64,000 nucleotides of DNA from Luzula sylvatica (taxonomy: Eukaryota; Streptophyta; Magnoliopsida; Poales; Juncaceae), in contig OX326958.1 in NCBI GenBank assembly GCA_946800325.1, positions 13,792,992-13,856,991 of the forward strand, written 5' to 3'. Below the pieces are notes generated by a model. That model was not told the origin of the DNA. It saw only the letters and a list, made by a program, of their open reading frames with translations, and did not search any database. The translations under genes and the position numbers were made by a program. Shown here piece after piece: positions 38,601 to 51,467 of the stretch (position 1 is its first letter; every line of letters begins with the position of its first letter).

Positions 38601-39929
38601 CGTGTACCGCTATAAAATCTCAAAATATCATGTTTACTCGTACAAATTGGAAAATATTATCAATTAAAATGGTTATTTCCAAATATTTTTCATAATAAAT
38701 GAATATCAATGAGAATTGAATCCACAATCTCTCACAAAATATTTTTTTTGGTTTCATACTCAATCAACTATTTTCAAATCTTACTTCCAAAAACTCTCCA
38801 ATTAACAAATTCATCAAAATCAATGTAAACCAAATCCTAATTCCAACAGGGATATCGGTAAAGTTTCACATTTTAGAGGGTTACAGAGAAAATCTACCTC
38901 GAAATTAAAGATTGAAGAAGCTAACTTGGGCATTTTGTTACACTACAAAATTAATTTCTAAGTTACATAAGAAATATATATTATTTATTTAGGGAGTTCT
39001 ACGATTCATTTTTTTAAAAAGGTATTTTGCATATTCAACAATTAATTATATTTACAAAAATATAAACCATAAAATTTATTTTTTAGGGAGATTTTTATTT
39101 TTTAATCGAACAACAAAAACTTCCTATTTAATCTAATTTTAATTGATAAATACATTTGAGATCTTACCTTAAATAATCATAAATTGATAATTATTCAAAA
39201 TATTTTTGAAAAATAATTGTATCATAAAAAAATTGTTGTATGATGAAACCCCTATTTAGTTGTACCTTAATATTCCTCGAGCTGGAGCTCCCAAGACTAA
39301 CTTGTCAATGGCTGCTTGTGATACAAATTCTACAATGGCTTTGGTCACTTCTGTGTCTTCTAATATTACATCATTGCATTGTATCTGAAAATAAAATAAA
39401 AAATCGATGTTTCTTCTTCTTCTTCAAACTTGTTAATATTACTTTCTAAATGCAACAATTATGTGATGACCGCTCTGATTTTATTAATTTACTGTGTGTT
39501 GGCAACCAATTAGTAAATTTGATTGGATTAAAGAGAAAATCACACTTACATCTTTTCTTTTGCAGAAAATTCTGAAAGGAACAAAAATGTCCTTTCCGTC
39601 GTTACCTTGATCATTACCTGCATAAATCATTCCAAAATGAGAAAATATTACAACAAAAATGAAATTGAAAAGAAAATTCCAACAAGAAAGAACCAAGATC
39701 CTGCGAGAATTCTTCGAATTTTCACCAAAAAGAACAATAAAAAGGACCTATTTCTTGCTGAATTACCATGCTTGTTAGTATTGACATGAACGAGGGTTAT
39801 GGTCTGTCCTTTCGAGGTGAGATTATCCAAAGCCCACTTGAGAGCATTTTGGCTTCCTTTATCTTTATCAATGGCGACGGCCACGAGAGGCAAACCTGCT
39901 TCTTTAGCATCCTTACTCAAGATATTCAT
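35687..39929 (-). CDS. Receptor-like cytoplasmic kinase with N-terminal USP domain, copy B (719 aa, 13 exons)
   Basis: Exons in order: 39767-39929, 39550-39617, 39266-39384, 38354-38559, 37891-37945, 37566-37803, 37383-37484, 37104-37301, 36797-37027, 36556-36736, 36243-36464, 35814-36160, 35687-35716. Intron positions and phases match copy A one for one. The N-terminus (MNILSKDAKEAGLPLVAVAI) is an alternative to that of copy A. Kinase motifs GEGGYGPV, VAVKVL, HRDLKPGN, SDVGLARL and DPEYQQTG are intact. The linker in exon 6 has one SSMDGGFQRIS unit. The last exon reads DYMTDNSRD then TAG; without that splice the frame would stop at a TGA (35805-35807) three codons after the proposed donor codon. 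Intron 3 is about 700 bp against 76 bp in copy A. Likely a cytosolic or membrane-associated signalling kinase; substrates unknown. Confidence 0.88.
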
Positions 39930-41212
39930 CTTTTACTTTTTGCCTCTTTCTCTCTCCTTCTCAAAATCTTAATCTTAGTCAAGAGAGGCTTTATTATTTT
40001 CTAAATAAGGGTCAAATAATTCTAGATTATTACTTTTATTTGTTAGAAGTGGTTCATTCGTGTTAAATTGGATGTTAAGGATTTGCCTGTGAATAGGCAT
40101 TGATCCATTTCAATTGTAATCAGATTTATGGCCAATAAATCATAACTAACTTCCGGTACGAGTACCAATTTCTATATTGAACTCCTGTAAATTTTACGGA
40201 TGTATCCCTCAAGCATCTCATAATTTGTAATTTGGTCTGATCCTATTTTTTCTCAAAGATACCATCCACTTACACAAGAATTACACAAATATGATTAACC
40301 ATACGTTAATTTGAACTAATTGATGCCGTCGCTCCGCTTCGGCATATCCTTATGTTTATATTTGATATTATTTTGTAAAAAAGATAAATGTTTGGGTTAA
40401 AACTTCCGACATAATTTACAGGAGCGGATCAAATTTATATCTTTTATATATTACAATTTATATATTTTTGTGGCGTACATTTGGAGTGCACAAATACAGT
40501 CAAAATTGGACAAATGAGATCAAAAATAAAAAAGTCAATCTACCACGTGTCGTATTTTTATTGATGACGTGCATTTGAAATACATACATATGAAATGCAT
40601 CAGTCGAGCCCTAAATATTTTTTGTTATTTATATTTTAATACAATTTGCTTATTTATTTATTATATATAATTTTTAGTACGAGTTATGATATACACAGAA
40701 AATTGTCACGATATTTCAAATATATAAAAAAATTTCATATGAAATTAATTAGACTATTCATTATTGTTTTGAATTAAAAAGAACATCAATAAAAAGAAAC
40801 ATACCTCGCAATTGGCACCACTACCACGAAATTTGGCACCACCTCCACCGCGAAATTGGGACCACCACCACGCAATCCACACCACCACCACCACGAAATT
40901 AGAAATGCCACCACGCAATGTGCACCACCATGATGAAATTGGGACCAACATCACGCAACTGGCACCATCACCACGCAATTAGCACCACCACGTTGTTGAA
41001 ACCACCACGAAATCACCGATCACGAAATTTAGACCTAGATCCTGCTAAGAGATTCCAGTAGATCTCCACCCGGTGACAAGGCATAGATATTATAGGCAAA
41101 AATAGATTCTTCTATCAACCTATAAGTGACTTCTTTTCCATATCTCTAACTAAGCTATTTAAGTCCAAGTCATGTCTCTTATATATGCACAAGATAAGAG
41201 AGATTGTCAATG
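39930..41212. other. Upstream region of kinase copy B and repeats
   Basis: No gene. 40800-41015 is a degenerate accacca/cgaaattgg tandem repeat (listed separately). Confidence 0.5.
40800..41015. repeat. Degenerate CACCAC-rich minisatellite
   Basis: About ten imperfect copies of a 15-24-bp unit resembling accaccaccacgaaattggc. Open frames through it (for example 40754-40978, minus) are by-products of the repeat, rich in W, G and R, and have no domain. Confidence 0.7.
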
Positions 41213-41310
41213 GTCCAATAGCCTAGGTGATTGAGTATTTGACACAATAAAATCGTATGTTGAAAATGTTATGGATTCGAATCTCATTTACATCATAATA
41301 AAAAATATAT
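41213..41310 (+). mobile_element. tRNA-derived SINE-like sequence
   Basis: Contains TAGCCTAGGTGATTGAG, like a polymerase III box A, then GGATTCGAATCTC, like box B, about 45 bases later, followed by an A-rich tail (cataataaaaaa). Spacing and sequence fit a plant SINE head rather than a working tRNA, since no cloverleaf acceptor pairing is evident. No target duplication was identified. Confidence 0.5.
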
Positions 41311-42047
41311 ATAGATATCAGCAACGAAAACGATCGTTTGTCAGATATCATTCACAAAATAAATAAGAGAGATAAGTCTAGTCTATTATATGTTCTCCTG
41401 AATTCCTTCACTTGTTAATCAAAATGATGGATTCGGTACTTGATCCTTGATATCCGAAGTAGCAGTGTGAGTGACTAATTCATTTCTAGTTATAGATAGA
41501 TTCATTTGTCCATTTCCCGTTGCGCTCCCCTCTGTCTCCTTCTTCTATGCTCTAATCAATGAATTCGATTTCGGACTTTCTCCTCTACATTAACTTAGTG
41601 GACTCCGACAAAAATGATCAAAATGGTGAGGGCAAGAAGACAGATGAACTCAATTTTTTGAAGAGCAGTAGTGCTTGGAAGAGAAAAAAGGGAGAAAAAA
41701 AAAGAGGAAAAGAGGAGAAGGAAAGGATGAGGCATCTCGAGTTGATCGGGTTTTTAGCCACAGACTATGTCTAAAGACATGTTGACATCGAACCTCCACG
41801 GACCGGGGTTATAGACTTATGGAGGCCATAATATTTTGGTTATAAGGATAAGTATGACATTTTAGAAAGGTAAATATAATATTTCGGTTTTTATAAGGGT
41901 GGAATATGATATTTCTATATTATTCTTTCGCATTAACCGTAAAAACTTTAGTTAATGGTACTCCCAAACCCTAAACTCATAAGCCATAAAATAATAAACG
42001 ATTCAAAACCGTTAAGCACACGATAAAACCTGTAAATGCATGCACTT
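41311..42047. other. Intergenic
   Basis: An open frame at 41559-41774 is lysine-rich (KRKKGEKKRGKEEKERM) with no homology that I recognise; its coding status is doubtful. Confidence 0.4.
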
Positions 42048-42297
42048 AGGGGCCGTTTGGCAAGCGGAATTAGTAGAGTGGAATTGAATTATAAGGTGCA
42101 GGAGTAAAATTTTTTGGAATTAGTAATTTCACAGTTTGTTTGGATGTCCAAATTATGAAATGCTGAAAAATATAATTTTTTGTTTGGTTGTTTAAAAGTT
42201 TTTGGAATTTTTTTATTGAAATGTAAAAATAATATTTCGTTAAAACTGATAACAAATATTAGTATTATAGTAATATTATATTATTGTAATATTATTA

Positions 42298-42332
<35 letters not shown>

Positions 42333-43062
42333 GATTGTAATATTGCTATAATAATATTAGTTTGACAAAAAATATTATTATATTATATCATTATTGCAAT
42401 ATACAATTATAATAATATTATTGTATAAAATAATATTATATTATATGCATAAAATATATTATAATAATAATATAAAAATATTAAATGTACTTTTATATTA
42501 TTATATTATTATATTTTAATATATACTAAAAGTAATGTAATTATTTTATTATGTTATTATTATAATATAATTATTATAATATTAGAAATTATATAATAAT
42601 AATATAAAAATATTAAATGTATTTTTATATTATTATAATAATATATTTTATATATTAATATATATTACAATTAATATAATTCTTTTGTTATTTAAGTATT
42701 TTAATATATTTATATTATTTATAGTAATATACAATATTATATTAATTATATGTATTTAATAATTATTATAATATTAACAATCACATACCAATTATATTAA
42801 TAATTAATATATGAGATACAATATTTATTTATTACAATAAAATTTCATTATAGTGAAATGAAATTAATTATAAGTATTTGATTAATTGTTTGGCTTAATT
42901 GGCACTCCAAGGTTTGGTCGAATCAAATTTATCCCTAAAAAAAGAATAATAAGAAACTCCACTTTGAAATTCACCTCTAATTCCACATTCCGAACAAAGA
43001 ATTATATTTGAACTCATCTTGAAATTCTAATTCCATTCCAATTCTACCTCTCCAAACATTAA
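42048..43062. mobile_element. AT-rich MITE-like element (about 1 kb)
   Basis: Left side ggggccgtttggcaagcggaattagtagagtggaatt and right side aattctaattccattccaattctacctctccaaac are imperfect reverse complements. The interior is almost pure A/T with TATTAT runs (for example 42298-42330). Ends and target duplication are too degraded to be sure; possibly PIF/Harbinger-like with a TTA/TAA site. Confidence 0.45.
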
Positions 43063-43564
43063 TGTAAAATTGAAAAGAAAGGAAAAATACTAACTCTTTT
43101 CAACAATGTGGTCGGGTATTATTTATGATATCGAATTAATATTCTTGGCTTGAAATAAATAATTAATTGTTTGAGAAAATAGGGATGTATTCAACAATTA
43201 TATTGTCATTGATATATTTATTTTATTTAAAAGAGAAGAAGAACCAAATACCTCAATAATATAAGTAAAAATAATCATTTAACTACTTCACGTAGCATTC
43301 CAAGTTTTTGGTTCTTAAAATCAGCATAAGCAAGCATCTTTTCATGACCTAAAATCAAGGACCTTTTTTTTAAACATACCAAAAAGATGGTACTCATCAG
43401 TTTTGCATGATGTTATAGTCAATAAATAAAAGACTAAAATGTTCAAAAAAAAAAAGGAATGCTGTCATTTGTACCTTTCAATTGAGTCCTGTAACCTCAA
43501 ATAATGCAATCATCAAATAGATTATTTGTTTTCGGGTTTTATTGAATTCAATAACAGGGCCCAG
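43063..43564 (+). promoter_or_regulatory. Upstream region of the oxidosqualene cyclase gene
   Basis: AT-rich region directly before the cyclase start codon at 43565. No coding frame or element is seen; core promoter motifs cannot be assigned reliably. Confidence 0.4.
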
Positions 43565-46500
43565 ATGTGGAAGCTTAAAATTGCCGAGGGTGGACAATAT
43601 GTGAGAACTTGTAATGAACACATTGGAAGAGAGACATGGGTGTTTGATGAATCGCTTGGATCGTGCGACGAGCGAGTAGCTGTTGAAAGGGCCCGTGATG
43701 AATATTACGCAAATAGGTTCGATAAGAAACAGAGCTCAGATTTGCTGGCAAGAATGCAGGTCGAACTTCATAATACAATAAAATTAATTTATATAGTCCC
43801 CGACTACTACTGCTACTGTTACTTCATAATACAATAAAATTAATTAATTATTATTATTATTATTATTAGAAGGTGATCGTGATTAGTATATAAATAAATT
43901 AGTCGAAAGAGAAAAAGAAGCTTTCGTGTTCATACTAAATTTTGGACCATTATATTTTCAGATAGCCAAAGATAATAATTTTGACATTGCGTCAAGGAAA
44001 TCAAAACCCGAAAACAAGGAGGGTATGGAAAAAAATGTTTTACAAGCATTGCAGAACGCACTGGATTATTTCTCGGCAATTCAAGCAAATAGTGGTCATT
44101 GGCCCGGCGATCTTCCTGGACCTTTATTTCTCACGCCTATCTTGGTAATTCTGTAAAAAAATCTTTAATTAGTTGTGCATTTAATTTGTTTTTTTATGTG
44201 AAGAAATTTGTTGAGTTAACAGGATAATATTGTCCATTTTTTCTTCTTCTTTTGAATTGATTAATCCAGATTATTGTTTTATATGCCACTGAATCGATTC
44301 ATATCCTTTCATCGGAGCATTTGAAGGAGATACGCCGGTACATTTACAACCATCAAGTAATACTACTAAATATACTAAAAGAATAACTTGTACACTTGGA
44401 GTTTAGAAGAATACAAATTTGTTATTTTTACAAAATTGATTAAATGGCAGAACAAAGATGGAGGCTGGGGAATCCACGCGGAGGGCCCGAGTTGCATGAT
44501 TTGCACTGCTCTGAATTATTCTGCTTTGAGGCTACTTAGAGAGGATGCCGAAAACGAGAAATTAAACGAAGCAAGAAATTGGATAATCGATCATGGCGGT
44601 GTTATCATGATACCATCATGGGGTAAACTTTGGCTATCGGTAAAAAAATTCTGCATATTAATATATGAATTTTATTAATATAATGTGTGGATTTGTAATG
44701 TGTGTTTGAAATACATGATTTTTGAGGAGTGCAGGTCTTGGGAGCATATGATTGGTCCGGCGTAAATCCAATGCCACCGGAACTTTTCTCTCTTCCTTCA
44801 TTTTTTCCTATTCATCCAGGTATATCCATTGAAATTTATAATTTATATTTCTACGAAAGAAAGAAAATAAATTCATGATACTGGTATTGTCTAATACAGG
44901 GAAATTTTGGTGTCATGTCAGACTAATTATCATACCAATGTCATATTTATATGGCAAGAGGTTTGTGGGTCCAATCACAAAAACAGTACTGTCATTAAGA
45001 AATGAATTGCATATTCAACCATACCATAATATCGATTGGAGTGAAGCTCGCAAATTGTGTTGTAAGGTGTGTTGAGATATTGTTGATAGGTACCATTTTT
45101 TAATGTAATATTGCTGATATTTTTCTCTGAATTTATAAATTCAGGACGATCGCTATGTTCCACATTTGAGACTGCACGATTACTTGTGCGAATTCCTGTA
45201 CAAAATATACGAACCACTTTTTTCACATTGGCCATTTTCAGGTCTGAGAAATAGAGCTCTGAAGGCCATAGAAAACTATTTACAATATGAAGATGAAAAT
45301 TCAAGATACATCTGTGTTGGATCTCTTCAAAAGGTATCACACGGGAGAAAATATATACAAACTAAAACATTTTGATTTTTTATGCCTAAAAAAAAATCTA
45401 AATTCAGTCACTCAGCATGCTGTCAAGTTGGGTAAAAGATCGAAACTCAGAGAATTTCAAGTTTCATCTCGCAAGGGTACATGATTATCTATGGATTGGT
45501 GAAGACGGAATGAAAATGAAGGTAAATTTCATGAAAAAAATTTACTCAAAATTGATCAATAAATATTGACTTATAACCGTTTCGTATTTAACTTAGGCCT
45601 CCTCAAGCCAGCTCTGGGATACTGCTTTTGCCGTGCAAGCAATTTTAGCATGTGATTTTACTAAGGAATATGAAAAAACACTAAGAAAAGCACATGAATT
45701 TATAAAAGATTCACAGGTTATTATGTGATTGTTTTACTTAAATTTTCACATAAATTTCAGGCACATTGTATATATGCAAAATTGAAAACATCACTTGGAG
45801 GGGCACTTTTGTCATTTGTAAAATTGTTTCAGCATCACCATGTAACTACTGTTTCAGATATTTGAGAATCCATCTGGCGACTTTCCAGGGCATTTTCGTC
45901 ATTCTTCTAAAGGCGGGTGGGGTTTTGCAACAATTGATCAGGGTTGGCCAGTTTCAGACTGCTCAGCAGAGGCTCTTAAGGTGAAATTTCATTTAAAATT
46001 AAAACCAAAAAATCATGATTGAATTTGATTGTCAATTATTTATTTGCAATGCCTTTCCAACAGGCTTTGTTATTGTTATCTGATATTTCGCCCGATATTA
46101 TTGGGGAACATTTACCAGTTGAAAGAATGTATGAAGGCATTGATTTTCTCCTATCTTTACAGGTCTCAATAATTGCATGTTTTGAAAATAAATATATAAG
46201 ATAATTTTCCTTGAATTTATTTGAAAAGGAAAAAAAGAATGAACAAAATTACATTACATGCATACAGAATCCAAATGGAGGTTTCTCGACTTGGGAATTG
46301 TCCCGAACATATCCATGGGTGGAGGTATTTTCTATTTCATCTTAGAAATAAAAATATTAGAAGAATTGTTTAAATAAAAAAAAAAGATAAATTTTGTATA
46401 ATTATGGATTTGTTTCTTTTTTCTGAAAAAAGGTTTTGAACTTGTCAGAGATGTTTGCAGATGTAATGGTCGATTATCAGTAAGTATCGATTCCGTCAAT

Positions 46501-49293
46501 CTCTCAGAATTAATTTATTTGGAATAAATAAACTAAATAAAATCGCAGATATGTGGAATGCACTTCATCCTCAGTTCAAGCATTGGTACTATTTAAAGAG
46601 AGATATCCCAGGTATAGGAGGGGAGAAATAGATAAATGCATTGGAAAGGCTATAAAATACATTGAAAGCACTCAAAATGATGATGGTTCTTGGTGAGCTT
46701 TTAATCTTGTTTTTTTTATTCATGTCAATAATACTTCATGTATAGGTTTGTTGAGAGCTCAGAGGAAATTGAATTTAAACAGGGCCGGCCCCGACATGCT
46801 CTGGCTCGAGTTTGTACGCGTTAACTAAATTATCAAAAAAAAAAAAAAAAAACCTCTCTCGTAACAGTAAAAATAAAAATGTATATCGACAAAATAATTT
46901 GACATGTTATTATTTCAGGGATTTTTTTTAAAATATCATCTAGTCGAATCTATTTTTCATTCACCATTATTATAATTTTTCTTTAAAACTATTATAAAAA
47001 AGAAAGATTTTTTGATGATAGATAAAAAGTGTCTTGTAATAATTGGAAAAAATAGCATTTAAAATTTTAATATAAAAATATTTGATACTTCAAGGTTTAC
47101 AAAATATTTGTATAGTTGTATTATTATTATTTTATTAAATAAGATTGAAAATACAAATACAAATAAATAATGGAAATCCTTAAAAATACAAAAAACCAAA
47201 AAATAGTTAGCTGGGTCTTGAACTCCTCTTGGATAGAATCACAATTAAATTATATATCAATTGTGCCACATCATATTTTTAATCAAAGTCAAAATATAGT
47301 GTACTTGCTAAATAAATGTTGCAAATAATGGTTAGCGATCCGTAGCATGCGGATGATTTTTTGTAGCGATAGCGATTAGCGGGTGCTATAGCGCTACAGT
47401 GCATAAAATAATTAAATATCAACACGTAATAAAAAATAATCTTTAAAATAACAAATATTCATATTAAATATCTCAAATAGTAATTTATAAAATAATTAAC
47501 AAAGTATTCGAAAATTAGCATCTCCAACAAGTAAAAAAATCTCAATGTAAAAAGGAGAGGAGGTTTTTGGTTTATTTATCAATCAAAAGTGATTTTAATT
47601 ATTATAATTTTTCTTGAATCTTTTTTAATTAAATTCATTTGATTTTGTAAAAATTCATCTAAAAATATTTTATTTAGATGTAGAAGGCTACCAAACTGCA
47701 GTGCACAGCGTTTTGCAAATAAGTTATATTTGTGTAGCGTAGTGTTTAACGAAACTATTTGCAATCATGCAAAATTCTTAAATGGTACGCCCCAGCCAAA
47801 ATTGTGCCCTATCCCGTGAGCTCTTGGGGCTTGTCCCAGAGCCGACTGGAATTTAAATAATACCAATTTTATCATTGTAGAATGTAGTTAATTTAATGAG
47901 CTATTAAGGTAATACTATAATATCATAATTAATTGTACATAAAAACAAGGAATGTCATTGTTGGAAAAACAAATTATAGCATTTTTCTTACGTGCGTAAT
48001 TGAAAAATTAGCATATAATCATATAATAATTTCAAATTTTTTTCAGAAAGAACATAATTAATCATATTTTCACCATTACAAAATTTCAAACACATGCTAA
48101 AAAAATGAAGAAATTTGCATAAAATAATTTACACGTCTTTTTGTAATAAAACATAATCATAGGGACATGATCGATAATTTAAATATTCTAATAGTTGCAA
48201 ATATAAAATTTTGATTTTTTATAAAAACATATGAGAAGTTCTTAGGATGATGTTCTGAATCTTCTAATTGATAATTTCTTAACACGATACACACGATCAA
48301 CAATAATCTTAAAAAAAATATCACAATTATCATGAAAATCATCATCCAAAGATCATTAGTGTATTGGTCGTAGCATCCTTCAACGACTGTTGGATCATAT
48401 CCGAACTCATAATAAACGATTATTTTTTTAGAGAATATTGTATTAAAAACCCTGAACCATGCCGAAATTGAAAGAAAAAGAAAAAAACTTACACTACTGA
48501 AAATTCCAAAAACTCCCTCGTTTGATCTGAAGAAAGTTGCAAAATAACCCTGTTGGCTCTGTTACTTACAGGTATGGATCATGGGCTGTATGTTACACAT
48601 ACGCAACGTGGTTCGGAATAGAAGGTCTATCAGCAGTTGGGAAAACCTATGAAAATTGCAAATTGATTCGCAAAGCTTGTAATTTTCTCCTCTCGAAGCA
48701 ATTAGATGATGGCGGTTGGGGCGAAAGTTATCTTTCTTCTACCAAAAGGGTAAACCCATATAAGATCATAAATGCATTAAATTGAATTAATATTTTTTTT
48801 TGTTAACAGCAATATGTAGATCTCGAGGAAAAGAAATCGAATTTGGTGCAGACATCATGGGCAATGCTTGGACTTATGAAATTAGGCCAGGTATATTAAT
48901 TTTTCAATATTTTTAATTTTATTATATTGATATTATGTGAATTAAGAGCTAATACTTCATATAATTTGCAGTTTGAAATAAATCCGGATCCATTAAATCG
49001 GGCAGTAAATTACCTGATTGGCGTACAATTAGAAAATGGAGACTTTCCTCAACAGGTAAAGTACTAAAATGATGTATCGTATTCGTACTACCACTATTCT
49101 GGTATTCTTGATTGATATTGAAAAATAATGTGATTTAATATTTTTTTTATATTTACAGGAAATGACTGGAAGTTTTCTCAAAAACGGGTTATTGAATTAC
49201 ATGGCGTACCGCAATATATTCCCTATTTGGGCCCTTGCTCAGTATCGGAAAAAATTGATCGACTCTAAAACCACTAAAATATCGCTAAAATAA
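43565..49293 (+). CDS. Oxidosqualene cyclase, beta-amyrin-synthase-like (758 aa, 18 exons)
   Basis: Cyclises 2,3-oxidosqualene to a triterpene scaffold at the ER. Exons: 43565-43759, 43962-44144, 44270-44356, 44451-44639, 44735-44819, 44900-45066, 45145-45333, 45408-45521, 45597-45716, 45858-45980, 46064-46162, 46268-46324, 46433-46479, 46549-46692, 48572-48749, 48810-48890, 48972-49055, 49159-49293. All phases close to 758 aa, the usual length (about 760), with no stop. The start [10 protein letters not shown] is the family N-terminus. QW motifs are present ([21 protein letters not shown] and others). The catalytic motif is DCSAE (D477) in place of the usual DCTAE. The product-determining motif reads FWCHVR (W250) where beta-amyrin synthases have MWCYCR. 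The conserved C-terminal [14 protein letters not shown] is kept. Intron 14 holds a hAT insertion. Product cannot be predicted from sequence alone. Confidence 0.9.
46780..47848. mobile_element. Non-autonomous hAT-like element in cyclase intron 14
   Basis: Ends CAGGGCCGGCCCCGAC and, on the other strand, CAGTCGGCTCTGGGAC. GAATTTAAA flanks both sides (46771-46779 and 47849-47857). It lies wholly in the 1.9-kb intron between exons 14 and 15 and leaves both splice sites intact. The ends are of the same CAG..GGCYC type as the element at 1004. Confidence 0.7.
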
Positions 49294-49676
49294 TAAACTA
49301 TTCCGCATAGATCATTATTATCCAGTTTTCATTTCTGGAATATTCATTTTCATTTTTTTTTTTTTTTTTTGATGTAGGAGTAGGATAGCTAATTGCTATT
49401 CTTCGGTGCGGTATTAATAAGAAAAAAGTTATTTAAATTAATTCGAGGTAGAGAAAAAGTAATCTAATGCAAATAATTAGTTATTAAATTTGCTCCATAA
49501 TTAGTTATACAGTATTTATTTTCTATTTTTCAATTAAGGAATTTTTATTTCTAACTGCATGACTTGTAATTTCATAGAATTTTATCACCATAGAGAAACT
49601 GAAAAACAAATTTTATTAGACACAATCATTCATGTAAAATACGATAACAGCAATACACTTCAATAATTGCTCAGGG
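49294..49676. other. Spacer between tail-to-tail cyclase copies
   Basis: 3' flank of the intact cyclase meets the 3' flank of a minus-strand copy. The same arrangement, diverged, recurs at 61528-61841, showing that the junction was duplicated. Confidence 0.6.
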
Positions 49677-50078
49677 TCAATTTGGAGAATATTTCACTTT
49701 TTTGTAATACTCAGCAAGAAACCATATGGGGAAAATATTGCGATACATCATATAGTTCAATAACCCATATTTCAAATAAGTACCCGTAATTTCCTGTAAT
49801 TAATACAAAAAAAAAAAACATTTAGAGAACTAACGAGGCTTCTCCATATATATGAAGTTTCAATAACGATCATACCTGTTGCGGAAAGTCTCCGTTTTCC
49901 AATTGCATACCAACGAGGTATTTCGCAGCACGGTGAACTGGATTTGGATTTCTTTCAAACTAAAAATTCAATAAAATGTGGAATTACCCTATTTATATGG
50001 AGAGATGTAAAAAGTGATAATATTAATATTGTTATTGTATTTTGTGTTTTTAATTGTAATAGCATCGTCGGTAAATTT

Positions 50079-50423
50079 TGTTGGTAATACGGGGTTCGAA
50101 TATGGATTTCTAATAGAAATTTCTAATAAACAAAAAACTCTCTCTTTTAATTCTAATAGTCATTTACAAGTCTTTCTCTCTTTTTCTAATTGATATTTGA
50201 TATATAATTGCTAACCATCCAAGCCCTATTTATAGGCTCAATAAACTTGAGATACAAGGAATTAAACATTGCCTTAAAAACTATTTCCTAAACTAATTTC
50301 CTTATAATTAAAATCTGCCCCATAATTATTTCCTAACTTTCTTTCCTTAAAATAATCTTTCCCTAAAATTATTTGGGCTAATTAAACTTGATAAATATAT
50401 GTATGGGCTTGGGCTTATTAACA
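50079..50423. mobile_element. Solo LTR (345 bp) in a cyclase-copy intron
   Basis: Begins TGTTGGTAATAC and ends GGCTTATTAACA (TG..CA), with a 5-bp target duplication AATTT (50074-50078 and 50424-50428). It contains a TATA-like ctatttataggctc. The equivalent intron of copy 3 (62560-62595) reads cgttggtaaatattacctgg with no insert and serves as an empty site. Confidence 0.75.
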
Positions 50424-50483
50424 AATTTTACCTGACCAGCTTTTAAAAGTGCGAGCATTGTCCATGCTGTATTCACCAAATTC

Positions 50484-51467
50484 GATTTATTTCCCTCCAG
50501 ATTTATATATTCCTATTTGAGAAACAAAAAGATCGATAAAGTCTTGGGCGTGTTTGCTAGCGCAATTATGTATAGTTGCAAAAATCCTACTAGTTGCAGG
50601 AAACTTATATATGAATATCATGAATATCACGGAACTACGATACAAGAAATATACAAAAACTAGTAGCTTAGAATTTTTAGATGGTGCTTGAAGAAAATCA
50701 TAGAATTAGATGTACAAGTGAACAAAATATTCTAAAATTATATTATTTTCTGATGAAATTCTGTAACTATCATATTTAATTTCTTAATCATATAAAAATA
50801 CTATAATTAGGTGACATAAACAAATCGTACCACTAATTCACATTTTTTATTGTTTAAATTATACAAATGGAAGGAAAACAATTTGGTACATAATTCCAAA
50901 AAATCTTCAGTTAGCACCAACAAATATTTGTAGTTCGAAAATTTTAAAATGTATTCTTCTGATATTTACCGAATTATTAATTTTCTATTATTCTCTACAT
51001 ATATACTTGCTAAAAAGTAGTATGTTTAAGAACAAAACATTTAACATCTTAATTTCAAGATATTTACATTGGAAAATATTACGAACACAAATTCTAACAT
51101 TAAAAAACAAAGAAAAAATTATTTACGATTTTTAGTTGATTATAATGAACAAAACACAAAATATAAAATATATCGTACCATGTCGTTGTGGTATCGCTTT
51201 AAAATTATTTATTATTTATGTTTTCTACATATATACAATGTATTTACTTGTTTAATTGTGTAAAATTTAATTATGTATAATTAATTCTTGAATTTAGTTA
51301 TGTATAATTTATTTGTTTTCAAATTATTTTCAGCTGAAGTGTAAATGATGTTATATATTAAATATACATCAAAATGTACCATATATTTTTTTAAGAGAGA
51401 TTTTCCCTCTCCAAAAAGGTATGTTTTTGAAAACTAGTTTTTTTATGAATTAAAGAAGTTTTCTTAG
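50484..51467. repeat. About 1-kb direct repeat, first copy (partner 60021-61066)
   Basis: From within the EYINLEGNK exon through the following intron, this sequence is repeated nearly identically at 60021-61066, including gatcgataaagtcttgggcg and the ttgaaaactagtttttttatg end. The left copy lacks about 70 bp present in the right copy (60873-60945). It results from tandem duplication inside the cyclase fragment before the LINE inserted. Confidence 0.85.

Noticed and set aside
40754..40978. Tryptophan/glycine-rich open frame
   Set aside because: It follows exactly from the CACCAC-type tandem repeat and has no domain.
41213..41310. Functional tRNA gene
   Set aside because: Box A- and B-like sequences are present but acceptor-stem pairing and a credible anticodon arm are not; a SINE with an A-rich tail fits better.
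42298..42860. Possible replication origin or matrix-attachment region in the extreme A/T block
   Set aside because: Base composition alone is not evidence; the block lies inside a MITE-like element with matching ends.
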